A DNA stretch of 64,000 nucleotides from Xylogone sp. PMI_703 (lineage: Eukaryota; Ascomycota; Leotiomycetes): positions 3,410,001 through 3,474,000 of the forward strand of contig JAJTUQ010000005.1 in the NCBI GenBank assembly GCA_021399445.1, given 5' to 3'. Below the pieces are notes generated by a model that was not told the origin of the DNA, did no database searches, and saw only the letters and a program-made list of their open reading frames with translations. Below, in pieces: positions 1-12,665 of the stretch; position 1 is the first letter of the stretch, and every line of letters begins with the position of its first letter. The position numbers were made by a program, and so were the translations under genes.

Positions 1-1959
1 TTCCGTTCTTACGGTGAGACTTTCAATGCAATTCATTAATCAAAAGACTCTGAGAGACTTTGGATATTATCTATAGTTGCATTCAGCCTTATGGAACTGG
101 AAATTCTATTGAATAGAGTATGGAACAAACAGTCTATGTGCTACTAAGTTGATTATTTGTTTTAGGCTCTAGCAGTCGCTGTAAGCGCCGCTAAGGCCGC
201 TTAGATGTAACCGCTGAGGGCCTGGACCGAGCTCCTGGAATATCTATTCAGGCGTACGCTATAGGGTAGTACCCGCTGTAGATATAGGCTTTACTTCACT
301 GTATTTACAACGCATATCCACTGTGCTGCAGCACTCTAGGCTCTCTAACTAGTCTCCAATATAGGGTCTTTAAGCCACTACCCAATACAACATTGCAGGT
401 TACATAAAACGTATTCCCAGCATTACACGCGACAATATCTACGGTGAAAAACGTCTATATTGATATTTTCCAAATATTGGAATTATTGAGATCCCAGCAA
501 CGCCTCTATGCATGCAAGAACGTTATGATTGTTAGACTGAAATTAAATTGCTGCATCGGCCTCGCCGATTCACAAAGTGGCGGACCCCGTTACCCCAAAG
601 CAGCAGCTCACTGAACCCTACTATATTGCAAAATTCTGGTAAGAGCCTGTCCAACACATGTAGCATATACCACCCTAAGAGGGATAGCGGCAGCGCTGTA
701 GTAGCCGTGGAATAAATGAAAGCACGAGACAATGCATGTTACAGCATTGTGATACCATACATGATCACAAAAGGCTAGCTCTTCGGTACGTTCCAGTGCA
801 TCATCGATTCTTGGGTTCCAACAGCAGTTTGAGCTTCATTTCCAGGGCCAACCATGCCCAACACGTGGAGACGGGTGCCTACAGCGATTGACATTCCCAG
901 CGGCGTGGAATTGGAGACGCTGAATGCAAGCCTGCTGCATGTTTCCATCTGCATGTTGTGTACCAGAGCTGGAAGCGCATCATCAACAAGGTTCTTGACG
1001 AGATTCGATCTTGATTCAGATGTGTGGATGGTTATGCTTACTTAGGCATGTCTCCAGCCACAGTAAGGTAATTCTCGCGTAGAGAGTCTGGAGAACTAGA
1101 TTGCTGACGCTCGATTGCTGCTGATGCTGATGCTGACATGCATCCGCTTACAGGTAAGCAGACTGTCTACAGCACCACTCCACCTTTATAACCCTACGTA
1201 ATAAATGTACTTACTGCGCTGCTGCAAGTCGCCGGTGCTGGGAAGTATACGATGAGAACGATGGCCAATGTGCGCCATACTGCTGCGCAGACTGCAGTCG
1301 AGGCTTGCCAGATATAGAGCTTATTCTTGTACTGTGTTCACTGCGGCTCGGACCTGTCACTCACTGGCCCACGGCTCCACGTGTACCATGCACTCTCTGT
1401 GCTGTATTACTTAATCGTAATCTACTCGTGCCTTCGTATGATGACTGTCTGAAATTTCTTCCAGCGGAAGCCTCCGCTAATGTGACCATCCACGCTCTCA
1501 CTCCACAGCCTCCAGTCTCAGCCACCTAATTAAGTTGACAGCGTCGGTTGCTGGAATGCCCGCGAGCCGACCTGTACTGTACACGCAGGACTGTAAGGCC
1601 ACTCAACTGGAATCTCGCCAAGGGTACTGTCGCTGTGGGTAACAACTCACCCTGCTGAGCCTAAAAATGGATGGCGCTTTAGCATGTTAACCATACAGTT
1701 ACCCCTTCCCCCCAGTTCCCGGAGACTCGGTTCTAGACAGTTACTATAGACTTAGACCATAGACTATAGACTTTGATCTTCAATACTTTTCACTGGTAAA
1801 CTATCTACTTCCGCATGGGACTTTGAACGAATTCTGTTACGGATCTGCAACCTGCTACGTGCTACCAGATGGGAGTGCCGTGGATGGGAACACAATAACC
1901 ACCCCGAGTCCGCGACGATGTTTTCCCTAGCCCACTTAACCCTCAAGCGCGCCATCTCT
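1..1959. other. Intergenic, no supported gene
   Basis: Only short open frames (75 codons or fewer) occur on either strand apart from the first ABC transporter exon, and none has recognisable motifs. There is a short imperfect inverted repeat around 183-201 built on CGCCGCTAAGGCCGC. A run of GCTGAT-like repeats lies near 1110-1135 and a repeated 'tagact/atagact' stretch near 1735-1770. The last few hundred bases are presumably the promoter and 5'UTR of the ABC transporter. Confidence 0.6.
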
Positions 1960-4900
1960 ATGTCTTGCGATATCTCGGTCGAGAATCATTTCGGTCCACA
2001 AGTGAGGGGTTGTCTTGGGGACTTCGACTTCACTCTCCTCTTCGAAGAGACCGTACTGTCTATCAGTCTTGCGGGTCTTGCTCTGTTCTTGTTACCGGGT
2101 CGGATATCGCATTTGTTCAAGCAACCTCTAAAAGTCAAAGGTGGCCGTCTTCTCTATGGAGCAAAACTTGTAACTACACCCCTCCTCTTCAAGTCAAGGC
2201 ATGTTTCAGAAATGCTAACGTAGTATAACTTTGAAGATAACTTTCGCTGTGTACGCAGCGATTCAGATCGCACTCATAGTACTCATCTCTCTTCCTCAAA
2301 CACCAAAGACTAGGGCATCGATTGCTTGCGCCGTTCTTAACTTCGCAAGCACATTAGGCCTCTGGCTCCTGTCTCATCTTGAACATACTCGCGCCGTCCG
2401 TCCATCTGTTTTACTAAACACCTTCCTCCTCTTCTCCCTTCCTTGCGATATCATCAGAGACAGAACCCTATGGGCCATTCGAGACAATCGTCCCTTTGCA
2501 ATCGTCTTCACCGTTAGCGTCGTCCTAAAGTTCGTGGTGTTGCTACTAGAGACCTTTGAGAAGAGAGGTCTCCTTCGAAATGAATACGCAGACTATCCAC
2601 CAGAAGCAACAGCAGGTGTATACAGCCGCAACTTCTTTGTGTGGCTGTGTCCTCTCCTGATCCAAGGCTTCAGCAAAGAGCTCGATGTTAACCAGCTCGA
2701 TCCAAACGATAAAGCTCTTATTCCAGATAGCGGGTTGCAGGAGCGATGGAAAAGATGCAACCAGTCTCTTGCTCACAGCTTGCTCTGGGTTTACACCGTC
2801 CATTACAGATGGTATCTCGCTGCTGCAGTAGTACCCCGCCTAGCTCTCACAGGCTTCAGGTTCGCCCAACCGTTCTTGGTCCAGACTGCGGTAGAGTTTA
2901 TCTCGGAACCTACAGATCCCATGTCGGCGAATAGGGGGTATGGACTAATCGCTGCGTATGCAATTGTATACATTGGTATTGCTGTAAGTTACCCGATTCA
3001 TTGTTCACCCTTTTCACAAGTAGGAAGGCTAAACATAGTACCTAGATTGCTGGTGCAAACTCTCAACATAAGACATACCGTCTCATCACCGCAGCAAGAG
3101 GTACCCTTGTCAACCTCATTTACCAGAGGACACTCGAGTTGAACACAATATCACTTAATGAATCCAAGGCTGTGACACTTATGAGTGCCGATGTGGAAAG
3201 AGTTGGCACTGGTCTTCGCACCCTGCATGAAATCTGGGCTAGCCCTCTTGAGATAGGATTGTCTCTCTGGTTGATTTCAGGACAGATTGGCGTAGCAGCT
3301 GTATCAGCGGGTCTTGTAACTTTATGTATGTCTCCCTACTCCCTGAACCTTTTTTTTTTTTTGGCGCAAGACTGACAAATCCAAAGTGTGTACCGGTGCA
3401 GCTGTTCTGGTTGCTAGCGGAGCTGGCGCTCGTCAGAACTCCTGGCTACAAAGAATCCAGAAGCGAGTAGATGCAACAGCGAATATGCTCGGGTCTATGA
3501 AAGGTGTGAAGATGTCTGGTCTCGCGGACGACTTGCGTGTGAACATCAAAAACCTTAGAGAAGAGGAAATTTCCTCTTCTCTTGAATTCAGAAAGCTGCT
3601 TGTCAAAATCGTCAACTTGTGTAAGTTACGCCACTCTAGCATCATCAGGAGATAAAATCTGACATGCTAAATATAGCGTACATGTCCACCGCTATGACAC
3701 CAGTTGTAGGTTTCGGCGTGTTCAGCATCTTAGCCAAGATTCGTAACACTCGTCCCTTGGATGTTGAGATTGTGTTCACATGTCTCACCCTGTTTGAACT
3801 CCTCGCAGCACCGGTTTCCGTCTTGATCGACACACTCGCAGGCGTCATGTCAGCAGTGGGCTCCTTCCAGCGAATTGGCAAGTACCTTGCCACAGAACCT
3901 CGAATCGACCCAAGATTAACCCTCAGTAACGCCAAGATGCCACAACATACTCTTAGTAATAGCAAGATACGACCAAGGAAAAGTAGTCTCACTCTTATTG
4001 GCAGGCCTGGTAGCGAAACGACGTTTACCCCGGTAACTCCAAGGTTGAGTATTGATCTTTTATCAACCTCGGGGGAGCTAGAAATTGACCTGACGCCGCC
4101 ACGGGTCTTGACAAATCCCAGAATCAGCTCCGATCTCTTGTCGTATTCAAGTCTGAGCATTGATCGAATTGACAGTCCAGCGACATTAGTAAATGAGGAG
4201 CTTGAAAAGCCACCGGCCGCTAATCTCATGGTTGTTCGCAACTCAAGCGCAGGCTGGAATAAGGAAACTCCTCCTATCCTGACCGGCCTTAGTTTCGAAA
4301 TCAAGAAGTCACAGCTAACCATGATCATTGGACCCGTTGGATGTGGTAAATCTACTCTCCTGAAAACTCTTCTTGGTGAGACGCCGAGTGCGCCTGGAGT
4401 AATTGAGAAGGCATTCGAGGACGCTGCGTACTGTAGTCAAACCCCGTGGCTCACCAACGGCACAGTCCAGCAAAACATTCTTGGTGTATCCGAGATGGAT
4501 CCTACCTGGTACGAGACTGTCGTCGCTGCCTGCGCGCTGGACACTGATATTGCTCAATTCAATGGAGGCGACCAGATGATGGTCGGAAGTAAAGGCATTT
4601 CTCTAAGTGGTGGTCAGCAGATGCGTTTGGTAAGCTTTCTCCCTATTACAGTTCAAAGACTATGTACTAAACATCAGCATAGGCACTTGCAAGAGCAGTA
4701 TACTCCAAGAAGTCTGTTGTCTTCCTTGATGATATTTTCAGCGGCTTGGACTCCACGACTGAGGAAGTTGTTTTCAACGGACTCTTTAGTGAGGAGGGAT
4801 TATTCCGAAAACATAAGACTACTGTTGTTTTGGCTACAAATGCCGGTAAGTTGTGCTCCACATTACAACCAACCTCATACTGATATGAATTAGTTCATCG

Positions 4901-7218
4901 TCTCTCCGCCGCCGATTATATAATCGCCCTAGGAAGCAATGGTCAAATCATGGAAAAAGGTAGTTTCGAGGAGCTAAATGCTAGCAAAGGCTACATCCAA
5001 AGCCTGGCACTCTCGAAACGCAAGGCTTCTTCAACACGTGCTCCAAGCGCAGCTCCATCCAAGTCTGAATTACCTAACACAGCTCTGGAAGGCGGTGCAG
5101 CGGGTGGAGACCGCCGTATTGGTGATTTCACCATCTACAAGTACTACATTCAGACTTTCGGATGGTGGAGAACGCTGATTTTGGTGTTTTTCGCCGCTAC
5201 TTATGGGTTTGGAGCCATCTTCCCTCGTAAGTGCCAGTCCAACTAAGATAAATATTTTTTCATCTAGCTAATAGTGTGATTTTCAGAGGTCTGGATACAG
5301 TGGTGGGCGCGTTCTAACGGGGAACATCCAAATGCGCGACTTGGGTACTACCTTGGAATCTACGCCATGTTCGGAGTCATCGCGGTCCTTGCTTTACTTG
5401 GAGCATGCTGGTGAGTTAAATGTAGCTCGGATCAAAAGAGTGGGAACTAACACGTGACAGGCATCTTGTCATCAACTTGGTACCACTGACTGCACGAAAA
5501 ATGCATGATATCCTTCTTCAGACAGTTCTAAGGTTAGTAACACCGTTTCACGTGTCGAGATGTTACTGACATGCCTTACACAGTGCTCCTATGTCTTTCT
5601 TCCAGAACACCGATACCGGCATCACCATCAATAGGTTCAGTCAAGATCTGGAACTCATTGATATGGAGTTACCTCTGTCGGTCATCAACGTTGTCCTGAG
5701 TATGCTCACATGCCCTTGATATCACAGCATCCTTCAGCTAACTAACATGTCTTCTAGTCTTCTCCGTCTTAGTAGCACAAACCATAGTAATCCTAGTCAC
5801 CGGGAAGTACATCGCCGCCTCCCTGCCATTCTGCATCGCCATCGTCTACTTTATCCAAAAGTACTACCTCCGAACCTCTCGCCAGCTCCGATTCCTCGAG
5901 ATCGAAGCTAAATCACCACTCTTCTCTCACTTCCTGGAACTCCTAGAGGGTCTCACAACCGTCCGAGCATTCGGCTGGGGCGACCAGTACATCAACGAAA
6001 GTAGACGCGCTCTTGAAGTCTCCCAGCGACCGTACTACCTTCTCTACTGTGTCCAGCGATGGCTCAGTCTCGTGCTTGACCTGACTGTTGCGGGTATTGC
6101 GCTCGTCATGATCACTGTTGCCGTGCAGACCAGGGGCGACATCAATGCGGGCCTGATCGGTCTCGCGTTGGTGAACATTGTGAGCTTCAGCACCAACCTC
6201 AAGCTTTTGATCACCAATTGGACTCTTCTGGAGACTTCCATCGGAGCCGTGAGCAGAGTGAGGAGCTTTGCAGCGGATACTGAGTCGGAGAATTACGCTC
6301 TGCCAGATGCCCAACCTGAGCCTCCTAGTGAGTGGCCGCAAGAGGGGTCAATCTCATTCAATAATATATCAGCTACTTTTGAGTACGTACTTCACAACAA
6401 CCTTTTATATATTTCCACTAACCTAGTCATCAGATCATCAGGCAAATCCGTCCTGCGCAACATCTCCTTCCAGATAAAAGGAGGCCAACGCATCGGTATC
6501 TGCGGCCGCAGTGGAAGGTCCGTCATCCCCCCTTATTCCATCCCCCTTCCCTCTGCTTTCTACAAGACTAATACCTCACAGCGGCAAATCCTCCCTCATC
6601 TCCACCCTCTTCCGCATGCTCGACCTCTCCACCGGCAGCATCACAATCGACAACCTCGACATATCCACCATCCCCCGCCAATCCGTCCGCTTCCGCCTCA
6701 ACGCCATCCCTCAAGAGCCCTACCTCCTCGCCGGCACCGTCCGCCTCAGCGTCGACCCCCTCCGACGCACACCCGACACTGCCATAATCACCGCGTTGCA
6801 AAAAGTCCAACTCTGGGACTACATCCAGCTAAAAGGCGGGCTAGACGCAGACCTTAGCGCGGATTTCTTCAGCCACGGCCAGCGCCAATTAATCTGTCTC
6901 GCGCGCGCAATGATCCGGCAGAGCAGCGTGCTCGTGCTGGACGAGGCTACTGCCAGCGTGGACGTCAAGACGGACGAGCTGATGCAGAAGATTATCAGGG
7001 AGGAGTTTCCCACCCAGACGATCATTGCGGTGGCGCATCGGCTGGATACGGTCACGGACTTTGATATGGTGGCGGTGCTGGATCATGGGGAGTTGGTGGA
7101 GTATGATTCGCCGAGGAATTTGCTGGGGAGGCAGAGTAAGTTCCGGGAGCTGTATTTGACGCAGAAGGGGGAGGATGCTATTGCTGAGGAGGAAGAGATG
7201 GTGGAGGTGGAGTTGTGA
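1960..7218 (+). CDS. ABCC/MRP-type multidrug ABC transporter
   Basis: Full-length ABC exporter of the fungal ABCC (MRP-like) group, predicted to pump lipophilic compounds or conjugates across the plasma or vacuolar membrane. Thirteen exons give about 1525 residues: 1960-2169, 2237-2983, 3046-3325, 3387-3620, 3677-4629, 4683-4845, 4894-5226, 5287-5410, 5461-5532, 5584-5699, 5758-6382, 6434-6517, 6582-7218. The N-terminus (FGPQVRGC, DFDFTLLFEE) is the typical fungal ABCC leader before a TMD0. NBD1 has Walker A GPVGCGKST (about 709), signature LSGGQQ (about 800) and Walker B VVFLDD, with Asp in place of the catalytic Glu as usual for ABCC. NBD2 has Walker A GRSGSGKSS (about 1313), a degenerate signature SHGQRQ (about 1411) and Walker B VLVLDEATASVD. 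The linker before NBD1 is serine-rich. An upstream in-frame ATG at 1918 is possible, but 1960 (MSCDIS) fits the family better. The substrate cannot be inferred. Confidence 0.9.
3557..3582. repeat. 26-bp perfect palindrome inside ABC transporter exon 4
   Basis: The 13 bases at 3557-3569 are followed with no spacer by their exact reverse complement at 3570-3582. The palindrome encodes REEEISSSL in the transporter, and the opposite strand of the same bases encodes the same peptide. It lies in the first transmembrane domain region before NBD1. Function unknown; it could be chance or a remnant of a templated inversion. Confidence 0.9.
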
Positions 7219-7816
7219 TTTCTTTTATCTCCTTTCCTTTCTTTCGGAGGTTCCGAGGTGGATTCAACAGTATATATAGAGTATGAGGATACCTTCTCAG
7301 GGTGGGCTTTGTTGTACATTGCATTACTGTTTGTTGTTGTCTTCCTTTTCCTGCATTTTGTTTATTCAGCTTGGAACTTGTTATTTTAAACTCGGTAGAG
7401 AAAGAAGAAATGCGGCGCTGCATGGGAAATCAGCATTGTTATTGCTATTGGGCTTGGTCATAGAGATCTAATATTAAACGAAAATAAAATTCCTATCTAT
7501 GAGCTATGAGCTATATGTTATCTTCTTAGTATCTAGTGGAAAAGAATAGAGTTCTTCTAAGATGGATTTCTTCCATGTTTGTAAAGACACCAGAACCTAG
7601 TAAACAACCTGAATCTTATTCTCATCAAACAAGGTGGTATTCATTTCCCAATACAGTAATGCCTAGATATCATAACAAAAACCCACACACATATACATAT
7701 ATTCACAAAACGCCATGAAAAGGTATCTTCCACCAAATTACCACCCACCCAACCCCAGATTACCACCAATCTCCTGGATTCGTAGGTAATATCAAATATA
7801 TACCTCAGTGATACAG
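7219..7816. other. Convergent 3' regions of ABC transporter and TF-like gene
   Basis: About 600 nt between two convergent stop codons. It is T-rich on both sides and holds a small tandem repeat of ATGAGCT near 7497-7512. No coding potential is evident. It probably carries both 3'UTRs and terminators. Confidence 0.6.
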
Positions 7817-9861
7817 TCACCACCGAATCTCCCTCTGCCTCACCTCCCAATTCCCCATAATCCCATTCGGCTTCCCCCGACACGTCACCAAGCATGAGTT
7901 CGCCCCCGTATACTCGATGCTGGTATCATGGATGCGCGCCGCCTCGCTGGGCAGCGCAAACGGCATGCGCTGCGCCAGCTCCTCCTCCTCGAAGGCCATG
8001 ACCAGCTCGGCGGCCTTACCGACGACGAAGGCGTTCCACATGCCCTCGACGTGGCGCGAGTTCACGAGCAGAGAGATGGCTTTGCGGCGGCCGGAGGGGT
8101 GGCGGCATTTGATAGCGACGAAGTACAGAGGAGGGATGATGGCCATGTCGAAGAAGAAGTGGTTGGGGGTGGTGCTGTCGTTGGGGGTATTATTGTTGCT
8201 GTTGTTGTTATTTTTACCATTACTTTTACTGGTATTACTACTATTGTTGCTATTGACGATGTTACTGCTGTCCTGGTAGAGCAGCTCCGCATTCGAGACA
8301 ATGGTCTCGAAATCAGGACCAAACTTGTCGAAGATGGTCTCCTCGGCGACGAGGCACGATTTCAGCCAGATCGAGCTCACCTTGTGCTGCACGCGCAGGA
8401 CAATCGCGCCCTTGGATGAGCTCTCTGGACGGCCTTTCACCAGCCGTTCAAAGGCCACCGACCAGCGACACAGCTGAGCATCGAGCTTGAGCTGCTCGAC
8501 AATCACATTGATGGACGGCGCCGAGATGTAGCGTGCGGGCGAATGCTCGCGGATGAAGCGCAAAGTCACGCTGAGGAGGTAGTCCAGACATGTACGAGCC
8601 TCGAGGATGTTGGAGAAGGTATCGAGCGTGTAGGACGTCGCGGAGGTCTGGGTCGCGGTCCGGGGGTTCAGGGGCGCCATGGACTCGCCGAACAGCGAGG
8701 ACTGCACATTGAGCCTCACGAAAATCTGGGTCAGCTCGTCCTCGACGTATTGATAGATGGATGGCGCCTTGGTTTGTGCATCGTTGCCGTGATCGACAGC
8801 AAGAGCGCGGTTACTAAGGATGTTGAGCCCGCTCTTGAGATGGGCCAGGGCACGCTCTCGGTTGCCGCGCAGGAACTCGACGCAGACAAACAGGAAGCAG
8901 GCAATGAGCGTGACATTCATGACATGCTGGGGATGGGACAGCACGGGCGAGGTCAAGTGCTCGATGGCCTTGTTGTACTGGCGCAGGGCGAATGCGTCGA
9001 GCTGCTGCTGGTGATCGAGATCGTAAGCGGCAGCATCAGCAACGGGCAGGCGATGGCTGGCGGCGAGCATGTACTGCTCGTAGAAGGAGCTGACGGCCAC
9101 GACGGCATGCCGGATGGCGGGCTCCTTGTGCATCAGCTGGGGCAGCACGCGGCTGGAGAAGTGCGAGTCAAAGTATCCCGACAGAATGGGCATCGCCTGC
9201 TGCAGGAAGAAGGCCAGCGACCGTTGCTCAAAGGCATCGCTGGGCGGCTCGGGCTGGACCTCTTTGATGACCAGCGATGAAGATGTGCGGCGGGGCAGCT
9301 GAGCCACTAGGGCATCGCTACTGCTGCTGATACTGCTCGTGCTCTGCTGGCGGTGGTGCTGTTGATGATGTTGTTGCTGATTTTGCTGTTGATATTGATC
9401 ATGACTTTGTTGTTGCTGTTGGTTCCGCTGTTGAATTTGTTCTTGTTGATATTGTTGTTGTTGTTGATGCTGCTGCTGATCCTGCAACTGTGTTTGCTGT
9501 ACCAGCTGGTAATTGATGATAGGATCAAGGAGGTACTCGACGCAGTCTATGAAATGGGCATCTTGCCGTCCACCACACGACCTGTCATCACCACGTCAGT
9601 ATCGACGTGCAGAGTAAAAAAAGAATAATGATTCGGAGCTGCGAACATGCATGTACCAGTATTATTATTATTTTCGCTACTGATGAACCCATTGCTGCCA
9701 ATGCTGCTATTGCTGCTGCTTCCACTAAGAATACTGCCACTACTGCTGCTCCTGCCCCTCGATGACATGCTGCTTGAGTCGCTCTGACCTCGGCACTCTG
9801 CCAACTGCGGGACGAGGTCCAGGTCCATAGCCATTGAGCCCATCGGGCCGGCCGTCTGCAC
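7817..9861 (-). CDS. Fungal transcription-factor-like protein (Fungal_trans_2 type), Q/N-rich, no zinc cluster seen
   Basis: Two exons (9861-9657, 9546-7817; intron 9656-9547) give about 644 residues. After a serine-rich first exon comes a long Q/H tract, then a domain typical of fungal C6-regulator C-terminal regions (Fungal_trans_2/DUF3468 type). That domain includes PILSGYFDSHFSSRVLPQL, EPAIRHAVVAVSS, the FLRGNRERALAHLKSGLNIL block and a C-terminal KPNG. The same blocks occur in the regulator at 41615-43418, so the two are family members. No Cys6 zinc cluster is visible in this model or just upstream. It may be a zinc-less co-regulator, or the cluster may sit in an undetected upstream exon. 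A poly-Asn/Ser insert lies near plus-strand 8170-8265. It is convergent with the ABC transporter, a possible but unproven regulatory partner. Start choice (ATG 9861) is moderate. Confidence 0.72.
8170..8265 (-). repeat. Trinucleotide tract encoding Asn/Ser-rich insert
   Basis: Imperfect GTT/ATT-type repeats on the plus strand encode an Asn/Ser/Thr-rich loop inside the TF-like protein's otherwise conserved C-terminal domain. It is likely a slippage-generated, length-variable insert. Confidence 0.7.
9350..9482 (-). repeat. CAG/CAA microsatellite encoding Gln/His-rich tract
   Basis: Imperfect CAG/CAA/CAT repeats on the coding strand encode a run of roughly 45 Gln-dominated residues ahead of the conserved domain of the TF-like protein. 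Such tracts are common in fungal activators and vary in length. Confidence 0.85.
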
Positions 9862-11247
9862 CGCGATAAGCTTAGATTGATTAAAGTGAAAGACAATCTA
9901 AGCCCGGGTTGTTTTGCCAAAAACCCGTAGCTTGCACGGTGATATTTCCTAGAAGGAGCGGAGTGGTAGATCTGGATGTTCTTCTTCGGGGCAGACCCGA
10001 GGTCGAGATCCAATCGAAACGCGCCCGTCAGAACCTCTCTCTCGGTCACTCCGCTGGGCGCAAGAAGCAACCACACACAGAGCTACCGAAGGAGATCGAT
10101 CACCGAGAGATCGAGGGTTCGGAGTTTTTGTTTTGTTATTTTGTGGGGCAGAAAAAGCTTATGCTTGCCTTCTCAACGGGAATGTTCCTTCTTGTGGATT
10201 TTGGTTGGACGCGGAAAATAAGGAGAATAATGCGATCGACAACAAAGATGCTCTAGAAGGAGGTTAAAGTGGTGCATATATGCTGTAGTAAGGGATGCAT
10301 CGTTGAGCTGAGCAGAGCAAGCACCAACTTTCTACCCGCGCTACAAGCAACGCACAATACAACACTGGGCTTCAACACTCAAAAAAGAACGTGATGAATA
10401 ATTTCGGGGGCGAAAGATGTGGGTAAGTGAATGAGTAGTGCTGTAGTGAGCAGTACAGTGAGTGAGCAGTAGTGATGCAGTGGGTACTGGGCAGCTTTTT
10501 GAAGTATCAGGCGTGTCTGTATTGCGCTCTCTTTGCTGGCAAGCAGGAAGATGATGCTTCCACTGGGCCCCTCCGCAATCTGCTTGCTGTTAATTGTGCT
10601 GCGCCAATCAAGATTGTTTCTGGCAGAGTGTGCGTGGATTGCAAGTTGAGGGATCGATATGAGCATGTAGTAAGCCGACGCCTCGTATTGTATGAGAAAC
10701 CGTCTAATAACAGCTAAGCGTTTGTGCCTCTCTGACTGCGCCGTACTGTAATAACCCCGGTGCATGTTGAAATTGTCCATCTACTGCGTAAGGGAGTAAT
10801 AAACAGTAGACAAATCCATCTTAGATCCCTCCTAAGCAATTTAAAGATCCTTGCCCAAAAAGTTGTCCCCTCCAAAAATATCCCGAAAAAAGCAAAAACC
10901 AGAAACAAAAAAATGATTGAAATAAATAGTGTAAATCAAAAATATTCAATCGAATAAATTCCTAGTCCTCTGCATGCGCCGTATATATGTTACCTTGTTT
11001 GAACATCCTGCATCTCGTCCGAACCGTGTGTTGTTTTGGAATCGCTTCCTGCCCAGGACGTTATTCTAAAACCGAACCAAACCCAAAATTTGTATACGAA
11101 ATTGTCGAAATTGTAGAAAGTATAGTTTATCAATTCGCGAAGTAGATGTCGTGGTGATTGTGATTGCGATCGTGATCGAGGAGGTAGTGGTGGATTGAGG
11201 AGGATTCTGTGTTCGTCGTCATCGCGGCTACTCTGGATGGTAAAATC
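9862..11247. other. Intergenic, promoter of TF-like gene plus 3' region of thioesterase-like gene
   Basis: No convincing gene. An open frame of 133 codons on the minus strand at 10379-10780 has no recognisable motif and overlaps a GCAGTA/AGTGAG-rich repeat stretch (about 10435-10490). A-rich DNA lies near 10840-10960. Confidence 0.5.
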
Positions 11248-12665
11248 TCACCAGAAGGATCCGCCAAAATCCCCCAGCGCCGGTGCCGTGCTGCCACTGA
11301 AGGCATCATCCAGCCGGTCCAAACACGCAAACTGCCTGGCCAGCTCCATCCCCCGCAGGCGCTCCTGCTCCACCCGGGCACGATCCCAGACGTCTCCTGC
11401 AAACACGCCGTCTGTCAGCGTTGCAATTGATTACCTTCGTTTTGTACTTCTCTCCTCCCAGGGGCCCTGCGAGAGAAAGTTCACTGCTTACCTTCTTGAT
11501 TGGGCTGGATGAGCAAGCCCAGCTCCAGCAGCACCTCCTCGGGGCGCACCGTGCGACGCCCGCTCTTGAAGACGTACTTGGCAATCGAGGTTGCGAATAG
11601 CGCCTTCTGCTCGTCCAGGCGCGTGGCAGCGTAGTTCTCCTCAGTGGCCTTTGCCTGTCCTGTGGCTGGTGCTGGACCCGAGCTGCTGGTGGTGGTGCCA
11701 GAGCTGTTGCCACTGCTGGAGCTGCCACTGAGGCTGTACCCGTGAGGCTTGACAGCGCCCGCGCGCACAAAGTGGCTGACCAGGTACACCCACTTCTCAT
11801 CCCAGCACAGAACACGAGTCCAGATCTCAAACCGCTGCAATGGCTTGATTTCTCGGCGGAAACTGCACGATACCCCGCCCAGCAGACAATTCAGACGTCC
11901 CAGCTTATTATTACCACCGCCATTGTTATTGTCATCATTAATATCCATACCCATATCCGTACCCTTTGTGGCCGGCATCGTCTGGTGTTGGTACTCGTTC
12001 TGCTTGCAGTGGCTTGCTGCGGTCGCGGGGGGCGAGATGGCGCCCTTGAACAGCGTGGCAATCAGGTGCATGCGACTCACATCGAGGTCGGCGAAGAAGG
12101 TGCTGTTGGACTTGTGGCCATTGAAGTCGCATTCCATCACGGGATTGTAGCTGGTCGTGATGACCGGTTGGAAGATGGCCTGCCCGCCATGCGCTGCGGC
12201 CGAGACCCTGCGCGAACGGCGGGTTACGAGATGGCGGAAGAGCGCTGCGAATACGCGTACCTGGCGAAACGGTCAAAAATCTCTCCTCATCAATAATACT
12301 GATCTCATCTCTCTCCCTCTGTCTCTGACGCAACACGCGTCAATGTCATCGTAATCAATCATCATCACAAGCAATCGCAACTCCACTCAGGCACTCAACT
12401 GAACAGAATCAGCTTCTTCTTTGGGGTAAAGGACCTGTTTTCAATTGCCTTGATGGCCCCATAGTACATGGGGGTTTGTTTTGGGGGACAACAGCGTGAG
12501 ACTTATGGAGAGGGGACTGAGGGGCAGGGGGAAAGAACTGACGTGCCATGCAAAGGGAAGCGTTTTGAGATTAGCGAAGGCGAAGACGATGGCGGCTGCA
12601 CTCAGAACTCGCGGCCAGGTGCTGCTCTCCCACGCAGCTTCCAGCCATGGCCTGAAGTCACTCAT
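11248..12665 (-). CDS. Membrane-anchored thioesterase-like protein (THEM6/4HBT_2 type)
   Basis: Three exons (12665-12543, 12260-11492, 11411-11248) give 351 residues. An N-terminal hydrophobic segment (residues about 20-42, within VLSAAAIVFAFANLKTLP) precedes a hot-dog thioesterase-like core. The core has the characteristic block NPVMECDFNGHKSNSTFFAD, followed by LDVSRMHLIATLF. Proteins of this fungal family are annotated as thioesterase-like superfamily members with unknown physiological acyl substrates. Two low-complexity inserts interrupt the core: an Asn/Gly run (NDDNNNGGGNN) and a Ser/Gly/Thr run (SGSSSSGNSSGTTTSSS). The first intron is unusually long for this window (282 nt), but the splice is phase 0 and restores the expected HVRVFAALFRHL. 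It is divergently arranged with the sterol glucosyltransferase, 1.8 kb apart. The start at 12665 is the first ATG of the frame. Confidence 0.75.

Noticed and set aside
3645..4328. 227-codon minus-strand open frame
   Set aside because: Antisense to exon 5 of the ABC transporter, with no motif.
8543..9280. 245-codon plus-strand open frame
   Set aside because: It lies fully antisense to the TF-like gene at 7817-9861, whose frame carries conserved blocks. The plus frame has none and is a shadow of biased codon use.
10379..10780. 133-codon minus-strand frame
   Set aside because: No family signature and it overlaps simple-repeat-like sequence. Not enough support for a gene.
11742..12296. 184-codon plus-strand frame
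   Set aside because: Antisense shadow of the thioesterase-like gene.
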